This document shows positions 1 to 8,343 of a DNA stretch of 37,183 nucleotides, piece after piece. The notes below the pieces were generated by a model. It was given only the letters and a program-made list of their open reading frames with translations. It ran no database searches and was not told the origin of the DNA. The stretch comes from Muribaculaceae bacterium (GTDB lineage: Bacteria > Bacteroidota > Bacteroidia > Bacteroidales > Muribaculaceae): assembly GCA_009775195.1 (NCBI GenBank), contig VSPF01000003.1, positions 1 through 37,183 on the forward strand, read 5' to 3'. Numbering within the stretch: position 1 is the first letter of the stretch; each line of letters begins with the position of its first letter. The position numbers and the translations under genes were made by a program.

Positions 1-1
1 C

Positions 2-1183
2 GATGTGAACAAGGGCGGTTTTATTGGCCGCATCATAAACCGATTTTACTCTAATTCAGAGCTGTTTATCTCTACCATACTCGTAGGCAACAACGTGGTG
101 CTGGTAATCTATGGTATGGGTGCGGCGGCACTAATCGAGCCGCTGCTGGCGCAGGTTTATGACAACGAGGTGTTTATACTCCTTGGTCAGACGCTTATCT
201 CGACCTTGGTCATACTGCTTACAGGCGAGTTCCTGCCAAAGACAATATTCGGCATTAATCCAAACGACTCGTTCAAGTTCATGGCTTTGCCGATGTACCT
301 GTTCTATATCATCCTTTACCCCGTGTCGGCCTTCACCTCGTGGCTTTCGCGTATGCTGATGCGCCTGGTGGGTGTCAAGGATGCCGACAAGAAGATGCAC
401 CTCATCTCGGTCGGCGACCTCAACGACTATATCGAGGAAACTATCGACGACATGGAGGAGCAGAAACAGGAGGTCGACAACGAGGTCAAGATTTTCCGCA
501 ATGCCCTCGATTTCTCGTCGACACATGTACGCGACTGCATGATACCACGCAACGAAATCGTGGCCATAAACATCGAGACCGGCACGCGCGAACAGCTCGT
601 AGAGCTTTTTACCACCACGGGACGCTCGAAGGTAATCGTGTACCGCGACGATATCGACACCATTTTGGGCTATATACATGTGAGCGAACTTTTCGACCCG
701 TCGGTTGACTGGAAGGAACGGATTAAACCTGTATTGTACACGCCCGAAAATCTCATGGCCAACACCATGATGCGCCGCCTGTTGCAGCAGAAACGCTCAA
801 TCGCCATAGTTATCGACGAGTTTGGGGGCACAGCCGGCATGCTGACCCTCGAAGACCTCATGGAGGAAATATGCGGCAACATCGAAGACGAGCATGACAA
901 CTCGGGCCTGACGGCGCGCGAGGTAGGCCCGGGCATATACGAGTTTTCGGGCCGCTGCGAAATCGCCGACATCAACGAGCGTTTCGGCTTCGAAATCCCC
1001 GAAGACGACAGCTATCAGACCGTCGCCGGATATATACTCCACACCACCGGCACCATACCGGCCCAGGGCGAGACCGTGATGATAGACCCCCTGCGCTTCG
1101 ATATACTCAAGAAGTCTTCAAACCGTATCGAGCTAATCCGCATCACCAAGGCTGTCGATAGTGCCGAGCCTGTTTCTGACTGA
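2..1183 (+). CDS. CNNM/CorC-HlyC family membrane protein with CBS domains (5' end cut by window)
   Basis: The reading frame is open to the left edge, so the true start lies outside the window; the GTG at 5 is probably internal. About 394 codons are visible. The first ~130 residues hold several hydrophobic segments typical of a DUF21/CNNM transmembrane domain. A cytosolic CBS pair follows (about residues 170-300), with the family signatures MIPRNEIVAI and IDEFGGTAGMLTLEDLMEE. A CorC_HlyC-type C-terminal domain runs from about residue 305 to 380. Family members are linked to Mg2+ or other divalent cation efflux; in Bacteroidota the related GldE is tied to gliding and T9SS genes. I cannot tell these apart here because no gld gene is nearby. 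The old name 'hemolysin' is not supported by anything in the sequence. Family assignment is firm; substrate is unknown. Confidence 0.88.
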   Translation, partial: DVNKGGFIGRIINRFYSNSELFISTILVGNNVVLVIYGMGAAALIEPLLAQVYDNEVFILLGQTLISTLVILLTGEFLPKTIFGINPNDSFKFMALPMYLFYIILYPVSAFTSWLSRMLMRLVGVKDADKKMHLISVGDLNDYIEETIDDMEEQKQEVDNEVKIFRNALDFSSTHVRDCMIPRNEIVAINIETGTREQLVELFTTTGRSKVIVYRDDIDTILGYIHVSELFDPSVDWKERIKPVLYTPENLMANTMMRRLLQQKRSIAIVIDEFGGTAGMLTLEDLMEEICGNIEDEHDNSGLTAREVGPGIYEFSGRCEIADINERFGFEIPEDDSYQTVAGYILHTTGTIPAQGETVMIDPLRFDILKKSSNRIELIRITKAVDSAEPVSD

Positions 1184-1210
1184 AATTTGCGTATGTAAAA
1201 AACTTATACT

Positions 1211-1251
1211 GTGTGTGATTTGTTGCTTACATATAACAACAAATCACGCAC
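1211..1251 (+). promoter_or_regulatory. 15-bp inverted repeat directly before the porin start codon
   Basis: The arms are 1211-1225 (GTGTGTGATTTGTTG) and 1237-1251. They pair over 15 positions with a single T-G wobble, around an 11-nt loop. The right arm ends 3 nt before the ATG at 1255, so a folded mRNA would hide the ribosome landing region of the porin. No T-run follows, so it is not a classical terminator for the upstream gene. An operator or translational control hairpin is inference. Confidence 0.55.
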
Positions 1252-1254
1252 AAA

Positions 1255-2523
1255 ATGAAAAAAACAATTCTGAGCCTCTTATTTCTGCCTGCTGTAATTG
1301 CCGGTTATGCTCAAACATCAGATTCAATCCCCGAACGTGCCGTCATCGTCTCCGGAGACCCATCGCATCCTGACCATGTGGGCAATGTGGCCCTGATGTA
1401 TTCACGTGCCAACCTGGCCTTCGAAGACCCTGCCGCCCCACGCTTCCTCTTCCTTGACAAAAAGGGTGCCGTGGCCCTCGGTATCGGCGGTTATGTAAAG
1501 GCTGTCGGCGAGTACGACTTCTGTGGAGCCGTGCCAAACAACGACTTCTATACCAACATGATACCTGTGCCGTTCGACCCGGCTCAGCGTCAGAGGTTCG
1601 GGGCGACCGCCGCCAACTCTACGATATTTCTCAAACTCGTGACACGCCAGACCAAGGTCGGCCGCATCATAGTATATGTGCAAACCAACTTTACCGGCGA
1701 CAATGGCGGCTACGGCCTGAAACTCAAACAGGCTTACGTGACTGTCGGGCATGTTACTGTAGGTAAGGCCCGTTCTACATTCGCCGACGGCCCGGCTATG
1801 GCCCCGACTATCGACGACGAAGGGCCCTCGGGACAAACTGCGGCAAAAAATATGATGGTGAAGTATGAAAGCCCGTCGTATGGCGGTTTCTCGTATGCCA
1901 TTTCTGCCGAGCTGCCGTCGGCCGACTATACCTTCGCTGCCGACACGCGCAGCATCTCGCAGCGTTTCCCCGACATACCGGCACATATACAATATGCCTG
2001 GGACAAGGGCGACAGCCATATCCGCCTGTCGGGAATCCTGCGTCAGCTCAGTTACCGCGACGAGGCCGGTGCCGGCTCTAACCACTTCGCTACCGGTTGG
2101 GGCGTACAGGTGAGCACGATTGCCAATATTGCCGGAGGACTGAATTTCTTTGGCCACTATACCTATGGCAAAGGCATTGCCGACTATATCAACGACCTCA
2201 GCGGCGAGGGATACGACCTTATCCCTGACGGCCCCGACCGCCTAAAGGCTCCTGCCGGTACCGGATGGACGGCTGGTCTGCAATACAATTTCACCAAAGA
2301 TTTCTTTATGTCGGCTTCGTATAGCCGCGCACAGCTCTACGACACCGCCGGCATGTCGGGCGACACATACCGCTACGGCCAGTATATCGCCGCAAATGCC
2401 TTCTACAATATCCTCGGCGACCTCCGCGTGGGTGTAGAGTACCTCCACGGCACGCGCAAGAACATCAGCGGCCAGAGCGGCAAGGCAAACCGCTTCGAAG
2501 CCATGGTGCAATATTCGTTCTAA
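1255..2523 (+). CDS. DcaP-like outer-membrane porin
   Basis: This 422-aa protein starts with a clear Sec signal peptide (basic MKK, hydrophobic core, cut near GYAQ, about residue 20). The rest alternates short amphipathic beta strands with Gly/Asn/Asp turns and ends in an aromatic residue (MVQYSF), the usual C-terminal beta signal of an outer-membrane barrel. The pattern after the signal peptide, including GIGGYVKAVGEYDF, resembles DcaP-type trimeric porins, which pass small anionic solutes. I chose ATG 1255 because the signal peptide begins there. It stands alone, 71 bp after the CNNM-like gene, and is followed by a terminator hairpin. Porin fold is likely; the exact family and substrate are inferred. 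Confidence 0.68.
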   Translation: MKKTILSLLFLPAVIAGYAQTSDSIPERAVIVSGDPSHPDHVGNVALMYSRANLAFEDPAAPRFLFLDKKGAVALGIGGYVKAVGEYDFCGAVPNNDFYTNMIPVPFDPAQRQRFGATAANSTIFLKLVTRQTKVGRIIVYVQTNFTGDNGGYGLKLKQAYVTVGHVTVGKARSTFADGPAMAPTIDDEGPSGQTAAKNMMVKYESPSYGGFSYAISAELPSADYTFAADTRSISQRFPDIPAHIQYAWDKGDSHIRLSGILRQLSYRDEAGAGSNHFATGWGVQVSTIANIAGGLNFFGHYTYGKGIADYINDLSGEGYDLIPDGPDRLKAPAGTGWTAGLQYNFTKDFFMSASYSRAQLYDTAGMSGDTYRYGQYIAANAFYNILGDLRVGVEYLHGTRKNISGQSGKANRFEAMVQYSF

Positions 2524-2541
2524 GGTCCTTATATTTGGCAT

Positions 2542-2582
2542 ATTTGCGCCCGCCGTGTCATCTCGACGCCCCGGGCGCAAAT
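2542..2582 (+). terminator. Terminator hairpin after the porin gene
   Basis: ATTTGCGCCCG at 2542-2552 pairs perfectly with CGGGCGCAAAT at 2572-2582 (11 bp, 19-nt loop). TTTCTTG follows, and the stem ends in A/T, so it could work on both strands. It separates the porin from the pyrG promoter that starts 8 bp later. Confidence 0.6.
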
Positions 2583-2589
2583 TTCTTGC

Positions 2590-2620
2590 TTTGTGGTTTC
2601 AGAAAATTTGCGTATTTTTG
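2590..2620 (+). promoter_or_regulatory. Bacteroidota-type promoter of pyrG
   Basis: TTTG at 2590-2593 lies 19 bp upstream of TATTTTTG at 2613-2620. This matches the Bacteroides housekeeping sigma consensus (-33 TTTG, -7 TAnnTTTG) at the expected spacing. The pyrG start codon is 30 bp downstream. Confidence 0.7.
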
Positions 2621-2650
2621 CACGTTTAAAACTACAAAGTATTCTACGCA

Positions 2651-4267
2651 GTGGAAACAAAGTACATTTTCGTCACCGGTGGCGTTGTGTCGTCTCTCGG
2701 AAAAGGCATTATTTCGTCATCGCTGGCCTGTCTGCTCAAGGCTCGTGGCTTCCGTGTGACAATCCAGAAATTTGACCCGTATATCAATATCGACCCGGGC
2801 ACGCTCAACCCCTACGAGCACGGCGAGTGCTACGTGACCGAGGACGGCCACGAGGCCGACCTCGACCTGGGGCACTACGAGCGTTTTACCAACGTTCGCA
2901 CATCGCGCGCAAACAATGTTACCACCGGCCGAATATACCAGGCGGTGATTGACAAGGAGCGCCGTGGCGACTATCTCGGCAAGACCGTACAGATAGTGCC
3001 GCATATCACCGACGAAATCAAGCGTAATGTAAAATATCTCGGCAACACGGGCAATTACGATTTCATAATCACCGAAATAGGCGGCACCGTGGGCGATATC
3101 GAGTCGCTGCCTTACCTCGAGGCCGTGCGTCAGTTGCGTTGGGAGCTGGGCCGCAACAGCCTCTGCGTGCACCTGACCTACGTGCCCTTTATCGCCGCCG
3201 CCCAGGAGCTCAAGACCAAGCCGACCCAACACTCGGTGAAGGCTCTGCAGGAAGTCGGCATACAGCCCGACATACTGGTGCTGCGCACTGAAAAGGAAAT
3301 ATCGCCGGAGATGCGCCGCAAGATTGCCCTTTTCTGCAACGTCGCCCCCGATGCCGTGGTGCAGTCGAAAGATGTCAACTCAATCTACAAGGTGCCACTG
3401 ATGATGCATGCCCAGCATGTCGACGAGATTGTGCTGCGCAAGACCGGAGTGCCCGTCGAGGGCGAACCGCACATGCAGCCGTGGCTCGACTTCATCGACA
3501 AGATGGACCATGCCACCGAGACCGTGACTATCGGCCTTGTGGGCAAGTATGTCGAGTTGCAGGACGCCTACAAGTCAATCAGCGAGGCCCTGTTCCATGC
3601 CGCCACATACGCCGGGCACAAGCTCAAGCTGGTGTATATACACTCCGAAAAACTGACCGAGGCCAATGCCGACGAGCGTCTCGGCTCGATGGACGGCGTG
3701 ATTATCGCCCCCGGTTTCGGCCAAAGGGGCATCGAGGGCAAGTTTGTGGCCCTGCGCTGGTGCCGCGAGCACGATGTGCCCACCTTCGGCATATGCCTGG
3801 GCATGCAATGCATGGTCATCGAGTTTGCGCGCAACGTGCTCGGCCTCGAAGGTGCCAACAGTACCGAGATGGACCACGCCACAGCCCACAATGTCATCGA
3901 CCTTATGGAAGAGCAGAAGAACATCTCGAACCTCGGTGGCACCATGCGCCTCGGGGCCTACGACTGCACCCTGCGCCACGACTCGCTTGCCGCCAAAGCA
4001 TACGGTACGCAGCATATACGCGAACGCCACCGCCACCGCTACGAGTTTAACAACGACTACCGCGAGAGTTTCGAAAAAGCCGGCATGGAGTGCGTCGGCG
4101 AAAACCCCGGCACGCATCTTGTCGAGGTTGTAGAGATGCCCTCGAAACGCTGGTATCTCGGCACGCAGTATCACCCCGAGTATTCGAGCACGGTATTGAG
4201 CCCCAGCCCGATTTTCCGCTCATTTGTCGATGCAGCTATCGCTTACCATAACGAACACCAAGTATAA
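2651..4267 (+). CDS. pyrG: CTP synthase
   Basis: This enzyme makes CTP from UTP using ATP and glutamine, the last step of pyrimidine nucleotide synthesis. Its 538 aa are normal for the family. The N-terminal synthetase domain opens with the hallmark KYIFVTGGVVSSLGKGI nucleotide-binding loop and contains the conserved DPYINIDPGT stretch. The C-terminal class I glutamine amidotransferase domain has the nucleophile Cys382 in FGICLGMQ and the His508/Glu510 pair in HPEYSS. Translation starts at a GTG, chosen because homologues begin at exactly this point and no in-frame ATG precedes the P-loop. It has its own promoter and is followed 3 bp later by yidC, so the two are surely co-transcribed. Confidence 0.98.
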   Translation: METKYIFVTGGVVSSLGKGIISSSLACLLKARGFRVTIQKFDPYINIDPGTLNPYEHGECYVTEDGHEADLDLGHYERFTNVRTSRANNVTTGRIYQAVIDKERRGDYLGKTVQIVPHITDEIKRNVKYLGNTGNYDFIITEIGGTVGDIESLPYLEAVRQLRWELGRNSLCVHLTYVPFIAAAQELKTKPTQHSVKALQEVGIQPDILVLRTEKEISPEMRRKIALFCNVAPDAVVQSKDVNSIYKVPLMMHAQHVDEIVLRKTGVPVEGEPHMQPWLDFIDKMDHATETVTIGLVGKYVELQDAYKSISEALFHAATYAGHKLKLVYIHSEKLTEANADERLGSMDGVIIAPGFGQRGIEGKFVALRWCREHDVPTFGICLGMQCMVIEFARNVLGLEGANSTEMDHATAHNVIDLMEEQKNISNLGGTMRLGAYDCTLRHDSLAAKAYGTQHIRERHRHRYEFNNDYRESFEKAGMECVGENPGTHLVEVVEMPSKRWYLGTQYHPEYSSTVLSPSPIFRSFVDAAIAYHNEHQV

Positions 4268-4270
4268 AGA

Positions 4271-6343
4271 ATGGATAAAAACACGATTACCGGCCTTGTC
4301 CTTATGGCCGCCGTTATGTTTGGCTTCCTTTGGCTGAGCAAGCCCGACCAGGCCGAACAGACTGAAAGCACGCGCCAAGAGCAAGCCACTACCGCCAACA
4401 GCAACACACAGACCGACGCTACCGTCGCCCTCACTCCGGCCGACAGCACTGCCCTTGCCGCCACCGTGCGCTCGATGGGTACGCGCAATGCCGACGGCAG
4501 CTACACCTTTAGCAACGATAGTTTCAACCTTACCCTCGACAGTCTCGGCACCCTCGGCGGCACCTACACCGCCGGCGATGTGACCGTGGGCATCAACGAC
4601 CTTACCGCAGGCCGCACGGCCTTCGATGCCAAGGCCCTTGCCGAAGCAGCCGCCAAGGTCAGGGAACTGACAGTCAATGCCGCCAAATATGCCGGCTTTG
4701 CGAAATACCTTTCGGGCGAGAACAAGGAGTTCGTTCTCGAGAACGAACTCGTCCGCGTCACCCTGTCGAGCCGTGGCGCCATGGTCGACCAGGTAGAGCT
4801 TAAGAAATACGACACCGAGGTCGGCGGCGACACCACCACCGTCAAGCTTTTCAACCCCGCGACCGACAGCTACGGTTTCCGTTTCCTCACCCACGACCAG
4901 CGTCTCGATACACGCGACTTCAACTTTGCCGGCGAGGCCGAGGGCGACAGTGCCGTCTACTTCGCCATGCGCCCTGCCGACGGGGCAGAGTGGGGCATAC
5001 GCTATACACTTGCCAAGGACGGTTATACCGTGCGCATGGATGTGGTCCAGAAGGGCATGGCGGCAGTGCTGCCGGCCAACACGGCCTCGATGAATTTCGA
5101 CTGGCACCAGAAGATGGGTCGCAACGAGCTTGGCCGCACATTCGAGGAGCGCAACAGCGCGATTTACTACAACTATATCGGCGAGGGCGTGGAAGAGCTC
5201 GATGCCAACGGCGACGACAGCGAGAGCCTCAACGGCCGTCTGCGCTGGGTGGCCTTCAAAAACCAGTTCTTCTCGAGCGTCATCATAGCCCGCGACTGCT
5301 TCAGCAGCGCCGAACTCAGCTCGACCGACCTCAAAAATACCGACTATCTCAAAGATATGACCATGGCCGCCTCGCTGCCCTATACAGTGACCGACGGCAC
5401 TGCCGCAAGTTTCGACTGGTACTTCGGCCCCAACGACTACCCGATTCTTTCCGACCTCGACGACACGCTGGGTTACGACGACGACCTGTCGCTGACGCGC
5501 CTCATACCACTTGGCTGGGGTCTCTTCCGCTGGATTAATACGCTGATTATCATACCTGTATTTACATTCCTCGGGTCGTTTATCAGCAACTACGGCATCA
5601 TAATCCTGCTGCTGACAATCTTTATCAAGCTCATCATCTTCCCCTTTACTTTCAAGAGCTTCAAGAGCCAGGCCAAGATGCGTGTGCTTGCCCCCGAAAT
5701 CAAGGAAATCAACGAGAAATATCCAAACCAGGAAGACGCGCTCAAACGTCAGCAGGAGACTATGGCCCTCTACAGCCGTGCCGGTGCCAGCCCGTTCTCG
5801 GGCTGTCTGCCCATGTTGCTGCAGATGCCGGTGCTGATTGCCATGTTCTCGTTCTTCCCCTCGGCAATCGAGCTGCGCGGTCAGTCGTTCCTGTGGGCGC
5901 ACGACCTGTCGGCTCCCGACACTATTTTCACCCTGCCCTTCACCATACCCTTCTACGGCAACCACGTGAGCCTCTTCTGTCTGCTCATGACCATCGTCAA
6001 CATTATATATATGAAGGTAAGTATGCAGGGCCAGCCTACCAGCCAGGGTATGCCGGGCATGAAGATGATGATGTATATCATGCCGGTGATGTTCCTCTTT
6101 ATCTTCAACGACTACGCCTCGGGCTTGAGCTACTACTACTTCCTGTCGCTGCTGATTACCATCGTGCAGACATGGATTTTCCGCCGTGTCATCGATGAGA
6201 AGAAGGTGCGCGAACAGCTCCTTGCCAATGCCCGTAAGCCGCGTAAGAAGAGCGGATGGATGGCACGCCTCGAAGAGGCAAGCCGCCAGGCCCAGGCCGC
6301 CCAGCGCCAACAGCAGCAGGGTGGTGGCAAGCGTCGCCGCTAA
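4271..6343 (+). CDS. yidC: Membrane protein insertase YidC
   Basis: YidC inserts and folds inner-membrane proteins, alone or with SecYEG. The 690-aa product has an N-terminal anchor (about residues 7-24), then a Ser/Thr/Gln-rich linker and a large periplasmic beta domain up to about residue 420. The conserved membrane core follows, with the SFKSQAKM and CLPMLLQMPVLIAMF segments. A C-terminal run of transmembrane helices ends in a very basic tail rich in Lys, Arg and Gln (about residues 650-690), which suits ribosome contact. It lies 3 bp after pyrG. Repeat element A, about 60 bp downstream, probably provides transcription termination. Confidence 0.97.
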   Translation: MDKNTITGLVLMAAVMFGFLWLSKPDQAEQTESTRQEQATTANSNTQTDATVALTPADSTALAATVRSMGTRNADGSYTFSNDSFNLTLDSLGTLGGTYTAGDVTVGINDLTAGRTAFDAKALAEAAAKVRELTVNAAKYAGFAKYLSGENKEFVLENELVRVTLSSRGAMVDQVELKKYDTEVGGDTTTVKLFNPATDSYGFRFLTHDQRLDTRDFNFAGEAEGDSAVYFAMRPADGAEWGIRYTLAKDGYTVRMDVVQKGMAAVLPANTASMNFDWHQKMGRNELGRTFEERNSAIYYNYIGEGVEELDANGDDSESLNGRLRWVAFKNQFFSSVIIARDCFSSAELSSTDLKNTDYLKDMTMAASLPYTVTDGTAASFDWYFGPNDYPILSDLDDTLGYDDDLSLTRLIPLGWGLFRWINTLIIIPVFTFLGSFISNYGIIILLLTIFIKLIIFPFTFKSFKSQAKMRVLAPEIKEINEKYPNQEDALKRQQETMALYSRAGASPFSGCLPMLLQMPVLIAMFSFFPSAIELRGQSFLWAHDLSAPDTIFTLPFTIPFYGNHVSLFCLLMTIVNIIYMKVSMQGQPTSQGMPGMKMMMYIMPVMFLFIFNDYASGLSYYYFLSLLITIVQTWIFRRVIDEKKVREQLLANARKPRKKSGWMARLEEASRQAQAAQRQQQQGGGKRRR

Positions 6344-6400
6344 GGTGGACATAAACTTCAATAGGAGCTATTCGGGTAGTCATGGCTCCATACAGTAATA

Positions 6401-6550
6401 ATCCTCGGAGAGGATGCAATCGACTGGAAACATGTCGTTTGCGACCTCTCCGAGGTCTTTTATATTAGGACTTTTAGTCAGTCCCCACCAATAATGGTGG
6501 GGTTACCCACAAAAGCGTCGTCTCCCACGACTTCTCATTTTGACACATCC
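6401..6550 (-). repeat. Palindromic intergenic element A (partial relative of element B)
   Basis: Read on the minus strand this is a diverged copy of the left part of element B. It has a TIR-like end at 6537-6550, then h1 at 6517-6531, h2 at 6483-6502 (CCCCACC/GGTGGGG arms), h3 at 6443-6457 (GACCTC-GGA-GAGGTC on the minus strand) and h3' at 6401-6415. Spacers are 14, 25 and 27 nt. The second h2/h1/TIR half seen in B is not recognisable. On the plus strand the h3/h3' pair forms a large compound hairpin followed by TCTTTTA, which could terminate pyrG-yidC transcripts. Bases 6344-6400, upstream, hold only a weak GGAGC/GCTCC hairpin. Confidence 0.75.
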
Positions 6551-6791
6551 TCACGACAGGTCGGTGAACAAACTGAACAGACTGAACACTATGAACACGG
6601 TTATATCACCTTATGTACTTTTTGTCCTTATGTCTTTATGTTTCTCCAACTCCTCGACAGCAGCTTGCCCCGTGTCCGGGGCTGCGGTTAAACTTTTTGC
6701 GTGTGGGGGTGTTTATAATCTGACAAATAATTTTTTCTTTTGTTAAATATTGTCTATATTTGCAGTGTAAGATTACAAATAATTATCCATT
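6551..6791 (+). other. Non-coding stretch with 9-bp-period repeats, a GC hairpin and a -7 box
   Basis: TGAACA occurs at 6565, 6574, 6583 and 6592, an exact 9-bp period. A diverged copy of this run flanks element C. A GC-rich hairpin GCCCCG-TGTC-CGGGGC sits at 6666-6681. TATATTTG at 6755-6762 matches the Bacteroidota -7 box 29 bp before the aminotransferase start, but no TTTG lies at the right -33 distance. Short reading frames here show no protein-like features. Confidence 0.5.
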
Positions 6792-7994
6792 ATGCAAATC
6801 TCTAACCGTGTAGAGTCTCTCGCCGTGTCGCAGACTCTGGCCATGTCGCAAAAAAGTGCCGAATTGAAAGCACAGGGCGTAGATGTCATCAACCTCAGTG
6901 TGGGCGAACCCGATTTCAACACCCCCTCGCACATCAAGGCTGCCGCAGTCAAGGCTATCGAAGACAACTACAGTTTCTATAGCCCCGTGCCCGGCTATAT
7001 GAGCCTGCGCAAGGCCATAGCCGACAAACTGTCGCGCGAGAACGGGTTGCATTACGACCCGTCGCAGATTGTCGTGGGCAACGGTGCCAAGCATGCCCTG
7101 GCCAACGTAATCATGGCCACAATCAATGCCGGCGACGAAGTCATAATACCTACCCCGGCATGGGTGAGCTATCTCGAGCTTGTAAAACTTGCCGAGGGCA
7201 AGCCTGTGTTGGTCGCTACGGGGCTCGACCAGGATTTCAAGATTACCCCTGCCCAGCTCGAGGCCGCCATAACTCCGGCGACCAGGGCCATCATCATGTG
7301 CTCGCCCTCTAACCCGACCGGCAGCGTGTATAGCCGCGATGAGCTGCAGGCCCTTGTAGATGTCTTCGAGCGTCACCCGCAGGTGCTTGTCATTGCCGAC
7401 GAAATCTACGAGCACATACTCTATACCGGCGGCGACTTTGTGTCGCTTGCCTCGTTCGAAGCCATTGCCGACCGCACGGTCGTAATCAACGGCGTGTCGA
7501 AGGCATACGCCATGACAGGCTGGCGTATCGGCTACTGCGCCGCCCCCGTGCAATTAGCCAAGGCCATAAGCAAGCTTCAAGGCCAGATGACCTCGGGTGC
7601 GTCGTCTATCGCCCAAAAAGCTGCCGAAGCAGCCTATACCGGCCCCCAGGAGTGCGTAGAAGATATGCGCCGTGCCTTTGAGCGCCGCCGCGACCTGGTT
7701 GTGCGTCTGGCCCGTGAAATACCCGGCCTGGGTGTCAACGAGCCCCAGGGAGCCTTCTACCTCTTCCCCGAAGTCAGTGCCTACCTCGGCACCACAGCTC
7801 CCGACGGGCGCACAATCACTACCGACTCCGACCTGGCCATGTACCTGCTCGAGGTCGGCCATGTGGCGACTGTTGCCGGTGCCGCATTCTGCGCCCCCGG
7901 TTACATACGTCTGAGCTACGCCACCTCCGACGAAAACCTCGTCGAGGCTATGCGCCGCATCAAGTCTGCCCTGCAAGAGCTACGCAAGTGTTAA
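6792..7994 (+). CDS. PLP-dependent aminotransferase (class I/II, aspartate aminotransferase-like)
   Basis: This 400-aa protein has the full layout of a fold-type I aminotransferase. It has the N-terminal NLSVGEPDFNTP motif, the substrate/PLP-binding PTPAWVSY and CSPSNPTGSVYS segments, and IADEIYEHILY. The Schiff-base lysine is Lys237 in GVSKAYAMTGWRIGY. The pattern is that of the AspC/AAT Ib subgroup, which swaps amino groups between aspartate (or aromatic amino acids) and 2-oxoglutarate in the cytosol. Substrate choice cannot be read from sequence alone. It is monocistronic, with a -7 box upstream and a hairpin at 8032 downstream. Confidence 0.93.
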   Translation: MQISNRVESLAVSQTLAMSQKSAELKAQGVDVINLSVGEPDFNTPSHIKAAAVKAIEDNYSFYSPVPGYMSLRKAIADKLSRENGLHYDPSQIVVGNGAKHALANVIMATINAGDEVIIPTPAWVSYLELVKLAEGKPVLVATGLDQDFKITPAQLEAAITPATRAIIMCSPSNPTGSVYSRDELQALVDVFERHPQVLVIADEIYEHILYTGGDFVSLASFEAIADRTVVINGVSKAYAMTGWRIGYCAAPVQLAKAISKLQGQMTSGASSIAQKAAEAAYTGPQECVEDMRRAFERRRDLVVRLAREIPGLGVNEPQGAFYLFPEVSAYLGTTAPDGRTITTDSDLAMYLLEVGHVATVAGAAFCAPGYIRLSYATSDENLVEAMRRIKSALQELRKC

Positions 7995-8031
7995 ATTGAA
8001 ATATATTTTAGGTTAAAATAGTTAAAGTTTG

Positions 8032-8060
8032 CCCTCGTGGCGAAAAAAGTGTCGCGAGGG
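8032..8060 (+). terminator. Hairpin after the aminotransferase gene
   Basis: CCCTCG at 8032-8037 pairs with CGAGGG at 8055-8060, and four further pairs (two wobble) extend the stem to 10 bp around a 9-nt A-rich loop. No clear T-run follows on the plus strand, so intrinsic termination is uncertain. Confidence 0.4.
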
Positions 8061-8343
8061 TAGACTTTGTAACGAAATTTTAACTTTCTTTGCGGTCGGA
8101 ATTGCGCCGGCACACCAGATGCCGACTCCGGGGTCTCGCCCCGGATTAATCATACTTACTATTGTTAAATATCAACATACAATGAAAAACATGGCCGGGG
8201 CTTGAAACATCAGTCTCGCGGCCGACAACATAAACACAACTTTTTTCACGCGCCACCAAAATTTGGGGCACAAAAGAAATAGCTCCCTCATCAAACTACA
8301 TAGAGATTATATTCAAACAAAAATTAACTTAAAATCCCCTTGC
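8061..8343 (+). promoter_or_regulatory. Leader region of the SusC operon
   Basis: No protein-like frame covers this stretch. It holds a tight hairpin, TCCGGGG-TCTCG-CCCCGGA at 8127-8145 (7-bp stem), inside a wider set of complementary GC blocks. A 7-codon frame (ATG 8182 to TGA 8205, MKNMAGA) follows. TTTG at 8066-8069 and TAACTTTC or TTTCTTTG near 8081-8092 resemble promoter boxes but at the wrong spacing, so the promoter is not pinned. The length and structure suggest a long 5' untranslated leader; its role is inference. Confidence 0.4.

Noticed and set aside
5..7. GTG as true start of the first gene
   Set aside because: The frame continues to the left edge, and the CNNM domain would be cut inside its first helices, so the gene is simply truncated by the window.
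4220..6361. 713-codon open frame antisense to yidC
   Set aside because: It lies entirely opposite a certain yidC gene. Its His/Glu/Val/Gly-rich text has no domain or signal, and long antisense frames are expected from the codon bias of this GC-rich gene.
6344..6791. tRNA or small structured RNA gene in the yidC-aminotransferase gap
   Set aside because: No cloverleaf or CCA/T-loop signature was found; the structure here is explained by element A and a short GC hairpin.
8263..8343. 27-residue N-terminal extension of the SusC-like protein
   Set aside because: It would place a polar segment before a standard signal peptide that begins at ATG 8344.
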